64,000 nt of DNA from Ralstonia pickettii (GCF_001699815.1 NZ_MCGB01000057.1:248001-312000); one strand, 5' to 3'; counted from the stretch's first letter, positions 17,622 through 29,397 are shown. Numbers and translations: made by a program. The notes: generated from the letters alone by a model not told the origin.

Positions 17622-18752
17622 TTACGCCGCCTGCTGGAAGCCGGGCAGCGATGTGAAGCGTGCGAGGTGATGATCCACGTCGCCCAGCGTCGTGTTGATC
17701 ATCGTCAGCCGCTTGAACATGTGCGCGGCGGGCAGTTCGTTCGTCACGCCCATGCCGCCGTGCAGTTGCACCGCTTCCTGGCCAACGTCACGCGCCGCCT
17801 GGCCGACACGTGCCTTGGCAGCAGACACATAGCGGCGGCGCGCCTCGACATCGCCATCTTCAAAATGCGCAGCGGCAAGATACGTGATCGAACGCGCCTG
17901 CTCGCCATGGATGAACATGTCGACCATGCGATGCTGCAGCGCCTGGAAGCGCGCGATGGGCACGCCAAACTGCTGGCGGGTCTTGGTGTACTCCAGCGTT
18001 GCGGCGTTCAGCGCATCGATCAGGCCGATCGCTTCTGCGCACAACAGCACGCAGCCAAGATCGGCTACGGCGTCGATGGTCTCCCACGCTTCGCCGGCCT
18101 TGCCCAGCAGCGTTGCCGGCGCGTTGTCGAAGCGGATATCCGCAGCGTGCAGGTTGTCGATCGTGCGGTAATCCTTGACCGTCACGCCGGCGGCATCACG
18201 GTCGACCACGAACAGCGACAGGCCCGACGTATCACGCGCTTCGCCGCCCGTGCGCGCCGAGACGATCAGCTTGTCTGCCTGCGCGCCATGCACCACAACC
18301 GCCTTCTCGCCGGTGAGCGTCCAGCCGCTGCCCTGCTGCGCAGCACGCGTGGTGACATTGAAAAGCTCGTAACGCGATTGGCGCTCGCCAAAGGCAATGG
18401 CCAGCTTCACGGCGCCGCCAGCGACTTCTTCCAGCAACCCTTCCTGGCCGCCCGCGAGCTTCAGCGCCTGGGCACCCAGCACGGTGGCCTGATACGGCTC
18501 CACGACCAGGCCGCGGCCCAGTTCCTGCATCACCACCAGCAAGTCCATCGCACGGCCGTCAAAACCGCCTTGTGCTTCGGGCACTGGCAGCGCGGTCAGG
18601 CCCAGTTCTGCCAGTGCATCCCAATGGCTCTGCGACACACCTTCCGGCGAATACACCACCTTGTTGCGCGCTTCAAAGCCGTAATCCTTCTCAATGAAGC
18701 GGCGCACCGCATCGGCAAGTTGCTTCTGTTCGTCGGTGAACGAGAAATCCAT
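17622..18752 (-). CDS. acyl-CoA dehydrogenase, PimD-like subunit
   Basis: A 376-residue acyl-CoA dehydrogenase-fold protein resembling the small subunit (PimD) of pimeloyl-CoA dehydrogenase. It starts [20 protein letters not shown] and ends [20 protein letters not shown]. The C-terminal region has no Glu at the usual catalytic-base position. The partner subunit gene lies 35 bases upstream. Such pairs form alpha2-beta2 enzymes in studied cases. The chain type oxidised is unknown; dicarboxylic or ring-derived acyl-CoAs are candidates. Confidence 0.85.
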   Translation of the reverse strand: MDFSFTDEQKQLADAVRRFIEKDYGFEARNKVVYSPEGVSQSHWDALAELGLTALPVPEAQGGFDGRAMDLLVVMQELGRGLVVEPYQATVLGAQALKLAGGQEGLLEEVAGGAVKLAIAFGERQSRYELFNVTTRAAQQGSGWTLTGEKAVVVHGAQADKLIVSARTGGEARDTSGLSLFVVDRDAAGVTVKDYRTIDNLHAADIRFDNAPATLLGKAGEAWETIDAVADLGCVLLCAEAIGLIDALNAATLEYTKTRQQFGVPIARFQALQHRMVDMFIHGEQARSITYLAAAHFEDGDVEARRRYVSAAKARVGQAARDVGQEAVQLHGGMGVTNELPAAHMFKRLTMINTTLGDVDHHLARFTSLPGFQQAA

Positions 18753-18787
18753 GTTTGTCTCCGCTATGTGTTCTGTCGCCGTTCTGG

Positions 18788-19984
18788 TCAGACGCCAAGG
18801 ATCATCTGCGAGATGATGTTGCGCTGGATCTCGTTCGACCCGCCGTAGATCGAGGTCTTGCGATAGTTGAAGTAGTACGGCGCGAGCGGTGCGGCGTCGT
18901 TGTCGCCCGTCACGGCCTGCAAGGTGTCGCCTTCGAGGTAGCTCGGATCGAACGGCTGGGCGTACGGCCCCGCGGCCTCGACCATCAACTCGGTCAGCAT
19001 CTGCTGGATCTGCGTGCCCTTGATCTTGAGCAGCGACGCCTCGGGGCCCGGGCCCTTGCCGGCGTTCTCGCTCGACACCACACGCAGCACCGTCATCTCC
19101 AGCGCCAGCAGTTCGATTTCCAGCGAGGCTACCTTGGCACCGAATACCGGATCCTGCAGCAGCGGCTTGCCGTTCTTCTGGTGTTGCTGGGCGACACGCT
19201 TGAGAAACGCCAGTTCGCGCTTGGAATTGCCCACACGCGCAATGCCCGTGCGCTCGTGGCCGAGCAGGTACTTGGCGTACGTCCAGCCGCGGTTCTCATC
19301 ACCGATCAGGTTTTGAACCGGCACCTTCACGTTGTCGAAGAAGACTTCGTTCACCTCGTGCTCTTCGTCGAGCATGATGATCGGGCGCACGGTGATTCCT
19401 GGCGTCTTCATATCGATCAACAGGAACGAAATACCCTCTTGCTTCTTCGCGTCCGGATCCGTGCGGACCAGACAGAAGATCATGTCGGCGTGTTGGCCGA
19501 GCGTGGTCCACGTCTTCTGGCCGTTGACGATGTAGTGATCGCCTTCGCGCACGGCACGCGTCTTCACCGAGGCCAGATCGGAACCGGACCCCGGCTCCGA
19601 ATAGCCCTGGCACCACCAATCGGTGCAATCAACGATGCGCGGCAGGAAGTAGCGCTTCTGCGCTTCATTGCCGTACTTCATGATGACGGGCGCGACCATG
19701 CTGACGCCGAACGGCAGAACGCCGGGCGCGCCGACCCGCGCGCACTCTTCGTCCCAGATGTGCTTTTGGATGGGGGACCAGCCGGTACCGCCCCACTCGA
19801 CCGGCCAATGCGGCACCGACCAGCCCTTGCCCGCGAGCGCCTTGTGCCAGCGAACGAAATCTTCGCGGTTCAGGCGCCGGTGGTTCAACACCTTGTCCTG
19901 GATGTCCTTGGGCAGATTGGCTTCCAGCCAGCTGCGGACTTCCTGGCGGAACGCATCATCGGCCGCCGAGTAGTTCAGATCCAT
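18788..19984 (-). CDS. acyl-CoA dehydrogenase, PimC-like subunit
   Basis: A 398-residue acyl-CoA dehydrogenase of the PimC/large-subunit type. The FAD region is CQGYSEPGSGSDLASVKTRA with KTWTTLGQHADM after it, and the C-terminus is KTSIYGGSNEIQRNIISQ. In homomeric enzymes this last motif reads IYEGTNEIQR, so the catalytic Glu is replaced by Gly, consistent with working as part of a heteromer with the gene downstream. ATG 19984 follows AGGAG. DUF1178 lies 84 bases upstream. Confidence 0.87.
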   Translation of the reverse strand: MDLNYSAADDAFRQEVRSWLEANLPKDIQDKVLNHRRLNREDFVRWHKALAGKGWSVPHWPVEWGGTGWSPIQKHIWDEECARVGAPGVLPFGVSMVAPVIMKYGNEAQKRYFLPRIVDCTDWWCQGYSEPGSGSDLASVKTRAVREGDHYIVNGQKTWTTLGQHADMIFCLVRTDPDAKKQEGISFLLIDMKTPGITVRPIIMLDEEHEVNEVFFDNVKVPVQNLIGDENRGWTYAKYLLGHERTGIARVGNSKRELAFLKRVAQQHQKNGKPLLQDPVFGAKVASLEIELLALEMTVLRVVSSENAGKGPGPEASLLKIKGTQIQQMLTELMVEAAGPYAQPFDPSYLEGDTLQAVTGDNDAAPLAPYYFNYRKTSIYGGSNEIQRNIISQMILGV

Positions 19985-20068
19985 GCCTGTCTCCTGTGGT
20001 TGGCTCCCCACCGTGGCAAATCGGTGGAGAACGTTCTGTCGGACCGGCGCGGACCTGAATCGGGGCTG

Positions 20069-20530
20069 CTAGTGCACGGGCTGCTTGAGCGCGTCGGGCA
20101 CCAGCAGCGGCATCACGTCGATGCCTTCCTCCGCCAGTTCCTGCGCTTCCTCCCGAGATGTCGTCCCGCGAATGCCCCGCTCCGGCGCCTCGTTGTAATG
20201 CATGCGGCGCGCCTCTTCTGCAAACCGCTCGCCGACGTCCTCGGTATTGGCAAGGACATGGCGCACGGCTTTCAGGTAGAGCTGTTGCAGGGCTGCGGGC
20301 GAACCGCCCTCGCCCTCGACCGCCTTGCCGGCCCCGCCCTTCTGGGCGGTCTCCGCACGAGACGACGACAGGTTCAGGCGCGGCGCACTCGGCAAGCGCT
20401 CAACCTCGTTGTGACCGCAAACTGGGCACGTCAATAGCCCGCGCTTTTGCTGCGATTGCAAGTCGGCATCGGAGCCGAACCAGCCTTCGAAGCGGTGGTC
20501 ATTGGCACAACGGAGGTCCAGCACTTTCAT
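20069..20530 (-). CDS. DUF1178 family protein
   Basis: A 153-residue protein of the DUF1178 family. The N-terminus MKVLDLRCANDHRFEGWFGS and CPVCGHNEVERLPSAPRLN provide three conserved cysteines (C8, C35, C38 or nearby) that could hold zinc in a small ribbon. A low-complexity middle is followed by a helical C-terminus with GERFAEEARRMHYNEAPERG. Function unknown. It is commonly found near complex I and Nudix genes in beta-proteobacteria, as here. Confidence 0.88.
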   Translation of the reverse strand: MKVLDLRCANDHRFEGWFGSDADLQSQQKRGLLTCPVCGHNEVERLPSAPRLNLSSSRAETAQKGGAGKAVEGEGGSPAALQQLYLKAVRHVLANTEDVGERFAEEARRMHYNEAPERGIRGTTSREEAQELAEEGIDVMPLLVPDALKQPVH

Positions 20531-20579
20531 GATCGGTCCAGCGCATGGGGACGAGTGTATCCCCGATTCGAAAATTTGT

Positions 20580-20613
20580 GAACGGTCGTGCTAATTTTTT
20601 CGCACGACCGTTC
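20580..20613. promoter_or_regulatory. paired operator-like inverted repeat upstream of DUF1178
   Basis: GAACGGTCGTGC (20580-20591) and GCACGACCGTTC (20602-20613) are a perfect 12-base inverted repeat around a ten-base AT-rich core. Each arm is itself nearly palindromic (ACGGTCGT), and the two arm centres are 22 bp apart, two turns on one face. This looks like two tandem repressor sites (TetR-type half-sites are of this kind) rather than a terminator: no T run follows on the transcribed strand. Confidence 0.5.
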
Positions 20614-20667
20614 GCCATGATAGCGGCAATAGGAAAACGGTCTGATCAAGCGAGGATCACAAGCGGC

Positions 20668-21279
20668 TCAGACGGCACCTGGCGTCCATGCTCCGGACAG
20701 AATCTTCTCGAGCCAGAACGTGCCGATGATGGTCTTCACGTCGGAAATCTTGCCTTCGCGCACCCAATCGATCAGTTGGCCGGCCGGCGTGACGAAGGTC
20801 TCGAGAAATTCGCCTTCATCCAGCATTGCCGCGCCCTGCTTGAGATCGCGCGCGAGATAGATGTCGATGAACTCGGTGGAATACGAAATGACGGGGTGAA
20901 TGCGCGTGAGGTACTCCCAGCGCTCGGCCGTGTAGCCGGTTTCCTCGCGCAGTTCGCGCTTGCCGCATGTGAGCGCGCCTTCCTGCGGATCCAGCTTGCC
21001 GGCGGGGAATTCAATCATCACCTTGCCAACCGGGTAGCGGAACTGACGCTCCATCAGCACCGTACCGTCGTCGAACAACGGGATCATCATTACCGCGCCT
21101 GGGTGGATGAGATATTCGCGGCTGGCGTTGCGGCCGTCCGGCAGGCGGACGATGTCGTGCTTGAGCGTGAGAAATTTACCCTGGTGCATCAGCGCGGATG
21201 CAACTTGCGTCTCGCGCAGACCGGCGTCGGGGTCCTGCGTCGCATCAGGGGCTTCGTTCAGAGGGGTGTGATCGGACAT
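20668..21279 (-). CDS. nudF: Nudix hydrolase, ADP-ribose pyrophosphatase type
   Basis: A 203-residue Nudix hydrolase. The Nudix box G-x5-E-x7-R-E-x2-E-E-x-G is intact (start GKLDPQEG, end RELREETGY). The flanking MIPLFDDGTVLMERQFRYPV and the Ile/Pro residues 15 or so after the box fit ADP-ribose pyrophosphatase (NudF). It should cleave ADP-ribose to AMP and ribose 5-phosphate. It follows the DUF2818 gene downstream of nuoN on the same strand. Confidence 0.88.
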   Translation of the reverse strand: MSDHTPLNEAPDATQDPDAGLRETQVASALMHQGKFLTLKHDIVRLPDGRNASREYLIHPGAVMMIPLFDDGTVLMERQFRYPVGKVMIEFPAGKLDPQEGALTCGKRELREETGYTAERWEYLTRIHPVISYSTEFIDIYLARDLKQGAAMLDEGEFLETFVTPAGQLIDWVREGKISDVKTIIGTFWLEKILSGAWTPGAV

Positions 21280-21323
21280 GGCGCTCTCTCATGCCGAGAC
21301 AGCGGGAACCTGCCCGGCGGGAA

Positions 21324-21638
21324 TTAACGGGAATCGCGGGGATGGCGAACCAGGTATTGCCACGTAAAGCCCGGAAACGCGAACACCAGCATCAGGCAAG
21401 CGGTGATCGCGTAGAACTGCCAACCCTGGGGAAACGCATTACCCTGGCTCGATTCGATACCGAAGCCGATGAGCCCCACCACAACATACATGGCAACCAG
21501 CTCGGCGCCGCGCAGCCAGAACGGCTTGCGCGGCCAGCGTGCCGGCACCAGCGCCAGCACGCGTTGATTGACGAACGGCAGGTTGGCACAAATCAGTGCC
21601 AACACGATGACAAATAGACCGCCCGTCGATGTGTTCAT
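21324..21638 (-). CDS. DUF2818 membrane protein
   Basis: A 104-residue membrane protein with three hydrophobic segments (GLFVIVLALICANLPFV, LVAMYVVVGLIGFGI, ITACLMLVFAFPGF), matching the DUF2818 family. It starts 13 bases after the nuoN stop, so it is in the complex I transcript. The function is unknown; the position suggests a link to complex I assembly or membrane integration, but that is inference from context only. Confidence 0.85.
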   Translation of the reverse strand: MNTSTGGLFVIVLALICANLPFVNQRVLALVPARWPRKPFWLRGAELVAMYVVVGLIGFGIESSQGNAFPQGWQFYAITACLMLVFAFPGFTWQYLVRHPRDSR

Positions 21639-21651
21639 GGCGCTCCGCGTT

Positions 21652-23127
21652 TTACGAAGCCAGCGTCAGGCGGATGGCCTGATAGCACACGGCCATCAGG
21701 CCAGCCGGGAAGATACCCAGCAACAGCACCAGCAAGCCATTGACCGACAGCAGCGAGCGCAGGCCGAAGGAGGCTTCAACGGGGCCTTCGTCAGCCGGCA
21801 CATCGAAGTACATGACCTTGATGACACGCAGGTAGTAGAACGCACCCACCAACGAAAACAGCACCGCCACAACGGCCAGCCACGGCATACCGGCATCGAC
21901 CACCGCACCCAGGACCGACAGCTTGGCGTAGAAGCCAACCGTCGGCGGCAGGCCTGCCAGCGACATCATGATGAACAGCATCAGCAGGGCAAACCACGGG
22001 CTCTTCTTCGACAAGCCCTTGAGGTCGGCAATCTCTTCCGCCTCGTAGCCTTTGCGCGCCAGCAGCAGGATGATGCCGAACGCGCCCAGCGCAGTCAGTA
22101 CGTAGGTGATGGCGTAGAACATCGACGCACTGTAGGCCTGTGCCGTCAGATCCGGCTTGCCGGAACTGACGCCCGACACGAGGCCCAGCAGCAGGAAGCC
22201 CATATGCGAGACGGTCGAGTAGCCCAGCAGACGCTTGAAGTTGGTTTGCACAACGCCGGTGATATTGCCGATGGCCAGCGACACAACGGCCAGCACAATC
22301 AGCATGTTCTGCCAGTCGAACGCCAGCGGCAGCAGGCCTTCAACCAGAATGCGCAGCGTCATCGCGAACGCAGCAACCTTCGGGGCGCCGGCAATCAGCA
22401 ACGTCACGGCCGTCGGCGAGCCTTGGTACACGTCCGGCACCCACATGTGGAACGGTGCCACACCCAGCTTGAAGCCGAGCCCGGCAACGATGAACACTAC
22501 GCCGAACACGAGAATCGTCTTGTTGATCTCGCCGTTCTTGATGGCGTCAAACACCTTGCCCAGTTCCAGCGAGCCGGTGGCGCCATACAGCATCGACATG
22601 CCATACAGCAGCAGGCCCGAGGCCAGCGCACCCAGGATGAAATACTTCATGGCCGATTCGGACGACACGTTCGAACGGCGACGCAGCGCAACCAGTGTGT
22701 ACGACGCCAGCGACAACAATTCAAGGCCCAGATAGAGCACGAGGAAGTTGTTGCCGGTGATCATCACCACCTGGCCGCCCAGTGTGAACAGGGCGAACAT
22801 GTAGAACTCACCCGCATACATGTCACGGTCGGCCAGATAGCGGCGCGTGTACACCAGCGTGGCAAACAGCGTCAGCGCACAGAACGACGCCAGCACGTTG
22901 GCCATCGGATCGATCACCGCCATGTTGCCGAAGACGTAGTGCGTCTCACCGTTCGCAGCGTTCAGCGCAAACCACACCGCCAGCACCAGCGTAATCACCA
23001 ACGAAACCGGATAGGCCACGCTGCTTCGTTTCTGGCCGCGTGCCAAGTCAATCCAGTTGACGGCACCAATGCCCAGCGCGAGAAAAACGATTGGGGCAAA
23101 AGCCGCAATAGAGGAGGACGATTGCAT
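21652..23127 (-). CDS. nuoN: NADH-quinone oxidoreductase subunit N
   Basis: A 491-residue antiporter-like membrane subunit with about 14 transmembrane helices. It contains FNMLVLYLGLELLSLAS-type sequence (NNFLVLYLGLELLSLASYTL), LGFKLGVAPFHMWVPDVYQG with the channel Lys and His, and AYSTVSHMGF-like LLGYSTVSHMGF. It is the last structural gene of the nuoA-N operon and forms one of three proton channels. Confidence 0.97.
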   Translation of the reverse strand: MQSSSSIAAFAPIVFLALGIGAVNWIDLARGQKRSSVAYPVSLVITLVLAVWFALNAANGETHYVFGNMAVIDPMANVLASFCALTLFATLVYTRRYLADRDMYAGEFYMFALFTLGGQVVMITGNNFLVLYLGLELLSLASYTLVALRRRSNVSSESAMKYFILGALASGLLLYGMSMLYGATGSLELGKVFDAIKNGEINKTILVFGVVFIVAGLGFKLGVAPFHMWVPDVYQGSPTAVTLLIAGAPKVAAFAMTLRILVEGLLPLAFDWQNMLIVLAVVSLAIGNITGVVQTNFKRLLGYSTVSHMGFLLLGLVSGVSSGKPDLTAQAYSASMFYAITYVLTALGAFGIILLLARKGYEAEEIADLKGLSKKSPWFALLMLFIMMSLAGLPPTVGFYAKLSVLGAVVDAGMPWLAVVAVLFSLVGAFYYLRVIKVMYFDVPADEGPVEASFGLRSLLSVNGLLVLLLGIFPAGLMAVCYQAIRLTLAS

Positions 23128-23143
23128 AGTTTCTTCTCGCTGC

Positions 23144-24610
23144 TTACAGCTTCGACTGAGCCACGTGGGTCAGCAGATTGACCACGGACGCATGCATGAC
23201 ATCGGTGAAGGGCTTCGGATACAGGCCCATGTACAGGGTGGCGATCGCGAGCACGCCCAGCATGAAGAACTCGCGGCAATTCAGGTCCTTCAGCTCGGCC
23301 ACATGCTTGTGCGTCACATCACCGAAGATCACGCGCTTGACCATCCACAGCGAATACGCTGCGCCAAAGATCAGCGCCGTGGCGGCCAACAAGCCAATCC
23401 AGAAGTTGAACTTGACGGAACCCAGGATCACCATGAATTCGCCGACGAAACCGGAGGTTGCCGGCAGGCCGCAGTTGGCCATCGCAAAGAAGACCGACAG
23501 CGCCGCAAACTTCGGCATCGTGTTCACCACACCGCCGTAATCGGCAATCTGACGCGAATGCACGCGGTCATACAACACGCCAATACACAGGAACATTGCG
23601 CCTGAGATGAAGCCGTGCGAGATCATCTGGACGATACCGCCCTCCACACCGATCTCGTTGAAGATGAAGAAGCCCAGCGTGACGAAGCCCATGTGCGCGA
23701 TCGACGAATACGCGACCAGCTTCTTCATGTCGGCCTGCACCAGCGCCACCAGACCGATGTAGATCACGGCAACCAGCGAGATCGCGATGATGAACGCGGA
23801 CAGGCTGTGGCTGGCGTCCGGCGCGATCGGCAGGGAGAACCGCAGGAAACCGTAGGCGCCCAGCTTCAGCATGATGGCAGCCAGCACAACGGAGCCGCCG
23901 GTCGGGGCTTCCACGTGGGCGTCCGGCAGCCAGGTGTGCACCGGCCACATCGGCACTTTCACGGCAAAGGCCATGAAAAACGCGAGGAAGATCAGGACCT
24001 GCTCGTTCATCGACAGCTTGACCTGATGCCACTGCAGGATTTCGAACGTGCCGCTGTGGAAATACAGATACAACAGCGCAACCAGCGTCAGCAACGAACC
24101 AAGCAGCGTGTACAGGAAGAACTTGAATGCCGCGTAGACGCGGTTCGGGCCGCCCCACACACCGATGATGATGTACATCGGGATCAGCGTGGCTTCGAAG
24201 AACACGTAGAACAGCAGACCGTCGAGCGACGCAAACACGCCGATCATCAGACCGGACAGGATCAGGAACGCGGCCATGTATTGCGCCACGCGCTCGGTGA
24301 TGACTTCCCAGGCGGCAATGACGACGATGACGGTGATGAACGCGGTCAGCACCACGAACCACATCGAAATGCCGTCGACTCCAAGGTAGTAGCTGATGTG
24401 GAAGCGCTCGATCCACGACGATTTCTCAACGAACTGCATCGCAGCCGTCGTCTTGTCGAAACGCGTGATGAGCGGGAGCGTCATCACGAAGCTGATTACG
24501 GAGCCGATCAGCGACATCCAGCGGACATAACCGGGATTGCGGTCTGAGCCCGAGGCCAGCACCAGCACGCCGAAGAAGATCGGCAGCCAGATCGCAAAAG
24601 ACAGAACCAT
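23144..24610 (-). CDS. nuoM: NADH-quinone oxidoreductase subunit M
   Basis: A 488-residue antiporter-like subunit. Marks include DGISMWFVVLTAFI, VFASLDGLLFYVFFEATLIP with the key Glu, KVPMWPVHTWLPDAHVEAPT with channel Lys, and AYSSIAHMGFVTLG. About 14 membrane helices. It lies 16 bases upstream of nuoN and 12 bases downstream of nuoL. Confidence 0.97.
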   Translation of the reverse strand: MVLSFAIWLPIFFGVLVLASGSDRNPGYVRWMSLIGSVISFVMTLPLITRFDKTTAAMQFVEKSSWIERFHISYYLGVDGISMWFVVLTAFITVIVVIAAWEVITERVAQYMAAFLILSGLMIGVFASLDGLLFYVFFEATLIPMYIIIGVWGGPNRVYAAFKFFLYTLLGSLLTLVALLYLYFHSGTFEILQWHQVKLSMNEQVLIFLAFFMAFAVKVPMWPVHTWLPDAHVEAPTGGSVVLAAIMLKLGAYGFLRFSLPIAPDASHSLSAFIIAISLVAVIYIGLVALVQADMKKLVAYSSIAHMGFVTLGFFIFNEIGVEGGIVQMISHGFISGAMFLCIGVLYDRVHSRQIADYGGVVNTMPKFAALSVFFAMANCGLPATSGFVGEFMVILGSVKFNFWIGLLAATALIFGAAYSLWMVKRVIFGDVTHKHVAELKDLNCREFFMLGVLAIATLYMGLYPKPFTDVMHASVVNLLTHVAQSKL

Positions 24611-24622
24611 TTTTGTAATCCC

Positions 24623-26683
<2,061 letters not shown>

Positions 26684-26712
26684 GGAACGCTTCTTTTAGG
26701 TGGATGCGGAGG

Positions 26713-27024
26713 TCAGCCCTTGAGGCTGTCCAGATCGTCGACGTTGATGGTGTCCAGATTACGGAACAGCACCACCAGGATGGCGAGACCGATCGCGGAT
26801 TCCGCCGCGGCCACCGTCAGGATGAAAAACACGAACACCTGCCCCGCCAGATCGCCCAGGTAATGGGAGAACGCGACGAAGTTCAGGTTGACCGCCAGCA
26901 GCATCAGTTCGATCGCCATCAGCAGCACGATGACGTTCTTGCGGTTCAGGAAGATGCCGACGATGCTGATGGCAAACAGCACCGCGCCGAGCACGAGGTA
27001 ATGGGCAAGGGATAGCGAAGACAT
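26713..27024 (-). CDS. nuoK: NADH-quinone oxidoreductase subunit K
   Basis: A 103-residue subunit with three transmembrane helices. It contains [20 protein letters not shown], which has the conserved membrane Glu of the E-channel, and [17 protein letters not shown] with the second. Normal length. Forms the proton-input module with NuoA, H and J. Confidence 0.97.
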   Translation of the reverse strand: MSSLSLAHYLVLGAVLFAISIVGIFLNRKNVIVLLMAIELMLLAVNLNFVAFSHYLGDLAGQVFVFFILTVAAAESAIGLAILVVLFRNLDTINVDDLDSLKG

Positions 27025-27041
27025 ATGGGTTCTCCCGGGGC

Positions 27042-27674
27042 TCAGCTGTTGGATTCAGCCGAAGCTGCGCCAGCCGATTTTTCCGCCGGCATCGAGACCA
27101 GACGCACGCGGTCCTTGCGCTTCACGCGGATTTGATCAGACACGTTCTGTGCCTTGGTGTCCTTGCGGCGGCGAGCGGTCAGAGCCACGGCCGCGACAAT
27201 CGCCAGCAGCAGCACCGCGCCAGCCACTTCAAAGGCGTAGATGTAATCGGTATAGATGAGCTTCCCGAGCGCCTGTGTGTTCGGGCCGGTGAAGCCCTTC
27301 GGCAGCTCCTGCACGGGCTGTACGCGCCCCATGAAGGTCTTGGTCAGCACGACAGCCATTTCCAGGATGATGACCACGCCCACGAAGGCTGCCATCGGTA
27401 CGTAGGTCCAGAAATCGCGTCGCAGGTGTTCGATGTCGATATCGATCATCATCACCACGAACAGGAACAGCACCATCACTGCCCCAACGTAGACCAGCAC
27501 CAGCGTGATGGCGAGAAACTCCGCCTTGAGCAGCATCCAGATCGCCGCCGCGGTGAAGAACGAGAGCACGAGGAACAGCGCCGCGTGCACCGGGTTCTTC
27601 GCGGTGATGACCTTCAGCGCTGCGAGCACCAGCACGAGCGCGAAACAGTAGAAGATGATCGTCGTGATTTCCAT
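27042..27674 (-). CDS. nuoJ: NADH-quinone oxidoreductase subunit J
   Basis: A 210-residue membrane subunit with five hydrophobic segments, including the pi-bulge helix region [20 protein letters not shown] (conserved Tyr-Val-Gly-Ala) and [15 protein letters not shown]. The C-terminal ~40 residues are hydrophilic and Lys/Arg/Ser rich. Stop 17 bases before the nuoK start. Confidence 0.96.
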   Translation of the reverse strand: MEITTIIFYCFALVLVLAALKVITAKNPVHAALFLVLSFFTAAAIWMLLKAEFLAITLVLVYVGAVMVLFLFVVMMIDIDIEHLRRDFWTYVPMAAFVGVVIILEMAVVLTKTFMGRVQPVQELPKGFTGPNTQALGKLIYTDYIYAFEVAGAVLLLAIVAAVALTARRRKDTKAQNVSDQIRVKRKDRVRLVSMPAEKSAGAASAESNS

Positions 27675-27820
27675 GATCCTGGCACGGGCCGTTTTGCGGC
27701 ACGCGCTTATCCAAAGCCGCGATGGCGTGACGCCACCGCAACTGGTTGGCTCTCGAGGAGCCGTTGTCCAACCGGGATGTCAACTGCACCGCCCGCCAAC
27801 TGCACGGCGGACGTCCTGAC
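27675..27820. other. 146-bp non-coding gap inside the nuo operon (nuoI-nuoJ)
   Basis: No convincing ORF is present. It holds a 13-bp dyad TGGCGTGACGCCA (27723-27735), a hairpin GGCTC-tcgag-GAGCC (27746-27760) and a direct repeat of CAACTGCAC spaced 16 bases apart. All other nuo junctions but nuoE-nuoD are under 30 bases. It may shape mRNA processing between nuoI and nuoJ. Confidence 0.4.
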
Positions 27821-28312
27821 TCAGCGGTACTTCGCGTCGGCCGCCTTGTTGGCCGCAATTTCCGGCTCGAAGCGATCACCCACGGCCAGCAGCATGTCTT
27901 TGGTGAAATACAGGTCGCCGCGCTTTTCACCGTGGTATTCCAGGATGTGCGTCTCGACGATGGCGTCCACCGGGCAAGCCTCTTCACAGAAGCCGCAGAA
28001 AATACACTTGGTCAGGTCGATGTCGTAGCGCGTGGTGCGGCGAGTGCCGTCGTCGCGCTGATCCGATTCGATCGTGATGGCCAGGGCCGGGCACACGGCT
28101 TCACACAGCTTGCAAGCGATGCAGCGTTCTTCGCCATTCGGATAGCGACGCAGTGCATGCAGGCCGCGGAAGCGCGGCGACAGCGGCGTCTTCTCTTCCG
28201 GAAAGAGAACAGTGATCTTGCGCGCAAACAGATAGCGCCCGGTCAGAGCCAGCCCCTTGAAGAGTTCCTTCAGGAGCAGGCTGTTAAAGAATTCCTTGAT
28301 GGCAAGCAACAT
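27821..28312 (-). CDS. nuoI: NADH-quinone oxidoreductase subunit I
   Basis: A 163-residue ferredoxin-like subunit carrying clusters N6a and N6b. Two C-x2-C-x2-C-x3-CP motifs are present at residues 64-74 ([12 protein letters not shown]) and 103-113 ([12 protein letters not shown]). It passes electrons from NuoG towards NuoB. An N-terminal amphipathic segment binds the membrane. Confidence 0.97.
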   Translation of the reverse strand: MLLAIKEFFNSLLLKELFKGLALTGRYLFARKITVLFPEEKTPLSPRFRGLHALRRYPNGEERCIACKLCEAVCPALAITIESDQRDDGTRRTTRYDIDLTKCIFCGFCEEACPVDAIVETHILEYHGEKRGDLYFTKDMLLAVGDRFEPEIAANKAADAKYR

Positions 28313-28332
28313 GGTGCCTTCCTATTGTCCCG

Positions 28333-29397
28333 TTACTTCCAGATGTTCCACGGCGACACCAACCAGATGGCGACGACGACAAGCCAGCCCACAGTGAGCG
28401 GAATGAAGATCTTCCAGCCCAGACGCATGATCTGGTCATAGCGATAACGCGGGAACGATGCACGCAGCCAGATGAAGACCGACAGCAGCAGGAAAACCTT
28501 GATCAGCAGCCAGAAGAAGCCCGGAATCCAGTTGAGGACCGGTGCGTCGATCGGCGAAGCCCAGCCGCCCAGGAACAGCGTCGCCGTCAGCGCCGAGATC
28601 ACGATCATGTTGATGTACTCGGCCAGGAAGAACAGCGCGAACGCCATGCCCGAGTATTCGATCATGTGGCCGGCCACGATTTCGGATTCACCTTCCACCA
28701 CGTCAAACGGATGGCGGTTCGTTTCAGCTACACCCGAGATGAAGTAGACGCCGAACATCGGCAGCAGCGGCAGCCAGTTCCACGACAGGATGTTGATACC
28801 GTGACCTGCAAAGAAACCGCGGTTCTGCGAGTTGACGATGTCCGACAGGTTCAGGCTGCCCGTTACCATCAGCACGGTCACGAGCGCGAAGCCCATGGCG
28901 ATTTCGTACGAAATCATTTGTGCCGAAGCACGCATCGCACCCAGGAACGCGTACTTCGAGTTCGAAGCCCAGCCCGCCAGAATCACGCCGTATACGCCCA
29001 CCGAGCTGATCGCCATCACGTACAGCAGGCCAGCGTTGATGTTCGACACCATCGCCTCGGCCTGGAACGGAATCACCGCCCAGATCGCCACGGCGGGCAT
29101 CAGCACCATCAGCGGCGCGATGATGTACATGCCACGGCTGACCGCGCTCGGCACCATGACTTCCTTGAGCAGCAGCTTGAGCACGTCGGCAATCGGCTGC
29201 AGCAGGCCCATCGGGCCCACGCGGTTCGGGCCCAGACGCACGTGCATCCAGCCGATGAGCTTGCGCTCCCACAGGATCAGGTAAGCCACGCACAGCAGCA
29301 GCGGCAGAATGATGCAGACCGCACGGACCAGCGTCCAGACCAGCGGCCACCAGCCACCGAAGGTGGCGGTACCGAAAGAAGTAATCGACTCGATCAT
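28333..29397 (-). CDS. nuoH: NADH-quinone oxidoreductase subunit H
   Basis: A 354-residue membrane subunit with about eight helices that forms much of the quinone chamber. It has [20 protein letters not shown], the conserved NuoH loop, and [20 protein letters not shown] with the charged residues of the E-channel. It lies eight bases downstream of nuoG. Confidence 0.97.
   Translation of the reverse strand: MIESITSFGTATFGGWWPLVWTLVRAVCIILPLLLCVAYLILWERKLIGWMHVRLGPNRVGPMGLLQPIADVLKLLLKEVMVPSAVSRGMYIIAPLMVLMPAVAIWAVIPFQAEAMVSNINAGLLYVMAISSVGVYGVILAGWASNSKYAFLGAMRASAQMISYEIAMGFALVTVLMVTGSLNLSDIVNSQNRGFFAGHGINILSWNWLPLLPMFGVYFISGVAETNRHPFDVVEGESEIVAGHMIEYSGMAFALFFLAEYINMIVISALTATLFLGGWASPIDAPVLNWIPGFFWLLIKVFLLLSVFIWLRASFPRYRYDQIMRLGWKIFIPLTVGWLVVVAIWLVSPWNIWK

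Noticed and set aside
18755-20437. 560-codon plus-strand frame opposite the acyl-CoA dehydrogenase genes
   Set aside because: Antisense to two clear enzyme genes, no domain or ribosome site.
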